64,000 bases of DNA from Gymnogyps californianus (taxonomy: Eukaryota; Chordata; Aves; Accipitriformes; Cathartidae), in the NCBI RefSeq assembly GCF_018139145.2, contig NC_059485.1, positions 15,189,698-15,253,697 on the forward strand. The letters run 5' to 3'. A program made the position numbers and the translations under genes. How positions within the stretch are numbered: the first letter of the stretch is position 1; each line of letters begins with the position of its first letter. Under the pieces are notes generated by a model. It saw nothing but the letters and a program-made list of their open reading frames with translations. It did no database searches and was not told the origin of the DNA. Shown one piece after another: positions 62,165 to 64,000 of this stretch.

Positions 62165-64000
62165 AAGTCTGTGAAGCACTGAAGTGTAAAAAGGTGAAGT
62201 GAAAATAAATTTAGACCATCTATAATAAGGAGAAGAACAAGCAATGAAGAAAGAAAGAATAAACTCAAATGTAATACTGGCAAGCTAAAACATTTCAGTG
62301 ATGACACACTTGGAATTTCAAATCCAAATGATAAGAGACTTTATTCTAGGATAAGGCATCTGAAGATTTAACTCCAAAAGAACTACAAAGATCTATACAT
62401 AGACATTTCTTATGATAGAAAAACCTTAAATTGCACAGTGCCAATTCTATCATCCTGTCAAAATCTTTATAATTTATTAAAAATTTTAAAACTCCACTTC
62501 TGCTAAAATGTAAATTATATTGATGATTACATCTTGCTAGTTCTTGTCCTCAGCAATAATTACTGAACCTAAAAAAATGGACCTGAAGGTTTTAAATAAG
62601 AACTCGGAAGGCAATAATCCTCTTTTGTCCAGACCAACTCTAACCACAACTTTGCTCTTACTCATAATTCTTCATGCTATGACACTGATATCTTTTCAAC
62701 AGCTTTAGTATGTACTGAATGCATGAAAGACATAGGATACTGAAACTTAAAGTAGGGAAAAAATCCTTTAGTTCTGAGACAGATGATAGCTTCTGAAGTC
62801 TTTTCAACTTCCTCCTACTTACTGTGCTTCATTTCAGAATACAGCACTATCATACAAAAAAGGCTTGCTCTGTCAATGGGATAGCATATTGAACGAGTAT
62901 TCATCAAAAACCTTTATTGTCTGCCTTAAATTGGGTCTTTGCAAACATGTTTGACAGCTGAATCATAAAAACAATCTTCTGTGAACTTTTTTAAGCTTTG
63001 GAAAGTGATATTTTAAGTCTACAGTTCACCTCAAATTGTCTCCCTCTTTCTGATCAATATATCTTTAAAGAGTTTTCCCTGAATTAATTAGCACTTTTAT
63101 TTCATATTTACTACTGTTGTATTTTCACTTTTAAAAAAAGAATTTTGACTGTTCACAAGATCTCTGTTTCCCACAAATGTTTCCACAGAACATACAGACT
63201 TGAAAACAGAAGAGATGAAAATTATCCAAAGTCAGTGTTTATCCTCCCACCCAATTCATACACACGCAGCCATTTGAATATGATAATACACCTTTTATAC
63301 ATATACAGCTAGCTACTAGCTAACCATAAAAGACTACCAGTTACTAGTTACAGTATACAGTTTCCAGTGGCCCCACCATCACTGTAGGCCACTCAAATTA
63401 TTGCAGGCACTTTTTCTAACAGTTTAGAATGGTTAGGCCTACTAACAAAAGTCTGACTACTGATAACATGGACAGAAGTTATTCCTACAATTTAAAAAGA
63501 AGCAATCAAACAATATTTGGATGCATATATAGATATATTATCCTGGTATAACAGAATGATATGAAGAATCACATAAAAGAATTCGGTTTAAATTGTAAAA
63601 ATTAATTTGCCAAATGTTACTTTTTTGAACCTGCTATGAGGAATGTCATTGCAAAGAGAACACATCAAGAATTTGTTTGATTTACAGAGGAGATCTGACT
63701 TAGGAAAAGTTAGACAAATTGTTGAAGTTTCACTATTGAAAATACTAAAATAAACAAACACTGTAAGAAGTATGAAAGGTAAACATTTATTTTCATAATC
63801 CTATTATGTGTTGCTCTGGTTTTACTTTGCTCTGTATTATTCTGCCTCCTTCCCTGGTCTCCCCCTTTTTCTGTTCCATCCTGCCCAAATGCCCACATGT
63901 AAACAGATGCATATTGTTATACATACATGTATGTGTTCAGAAATGCCTGTGTCCTTTCTAAACTTGTTACTAATATACCTGATGCAAGTTAGCCAAGAAC
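62165..64000. other. no gene recognised
   Basis: AT-rich unassigned sequence to the window end. The minus-strand frame at 63710-63898 has no splice support. Confidence 0.45.

Noticed and set aside
1..64000. tRNA, rRNA, CRISPR arrays, bacterial operons or a novel multi-gene system
   Set aside because: None seen. No regularly spaced direct repeats with spacers and no cloverleaf-like A/B box arrangement were noticed. The window has the character of avian intronic or intergenic DNA.

Overview
This window looks like non-coding, intron-like or gene-desert DNA from a bird. The evidence is: an AT-rich, CpG-poor background; a CR1 LINE 3' end in the typical avian form; and solo LTRs of two avian ERVL-like types. 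One LTR type begins TGTCCTGG or TGTGCTGG and ends with a GGTTAAACCAC motif. The other begins TGTATTGGGTTTGCGTGGC and ends GGTCAACCCACCACA. From memory of avian repeats, these LTRs fit a neoavian bird better than a chicken-like one. That is inference and was not checked against a database.

Layout. 0-3 kb holds three weak candidate coding exons on the minus strand. 5.2-6.4 kb is a complete 1174-bp solo LTR with a perfect 5-bp target duplication and an internal degenerate tandem array. 12.8-13.4 kb is a solo LTR of the second type. 17.2-17.9 kb is a very old CR1 copy, and 21.2-21.7 kb is a possible older LINE remnant. 22-38 kb is mostly unassigned. 38.5-39.3 kb is slightly GC/CpG-richer and holds a possible minus-strand first exon ending in a consensus splice donor. 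40-45 kb holds three weak minus-strand exon candidates. 51.1 kb has an LTR stub. 53.7 kb has a run of 34 G. 54.4-55.1 kb is another solo LTR of the second type, with target duplication, TATA box and internal duplications. 56.9-57.1 kb holds the best single exon candidate. 61.1-61.9 kb is a CR1 3' end, and 62.13 kb is a stub of the first LTR type.

No complete gene can be recognised. Every exon candidate with two splice-like ends lies on the minus strand, which would fit one long minus-strand gene with very large introns. However, at this base composition dozens of stop-free stretches of similar length are expected by chance, so each exon call is tentative and no gene name is offered. I see no tRNA, rRNA, CRISPR array or bacterial-type operon, and no sign of a new multi-gene system. 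The real content is repeat history plus a few candidate exons and one candidate promoter region.
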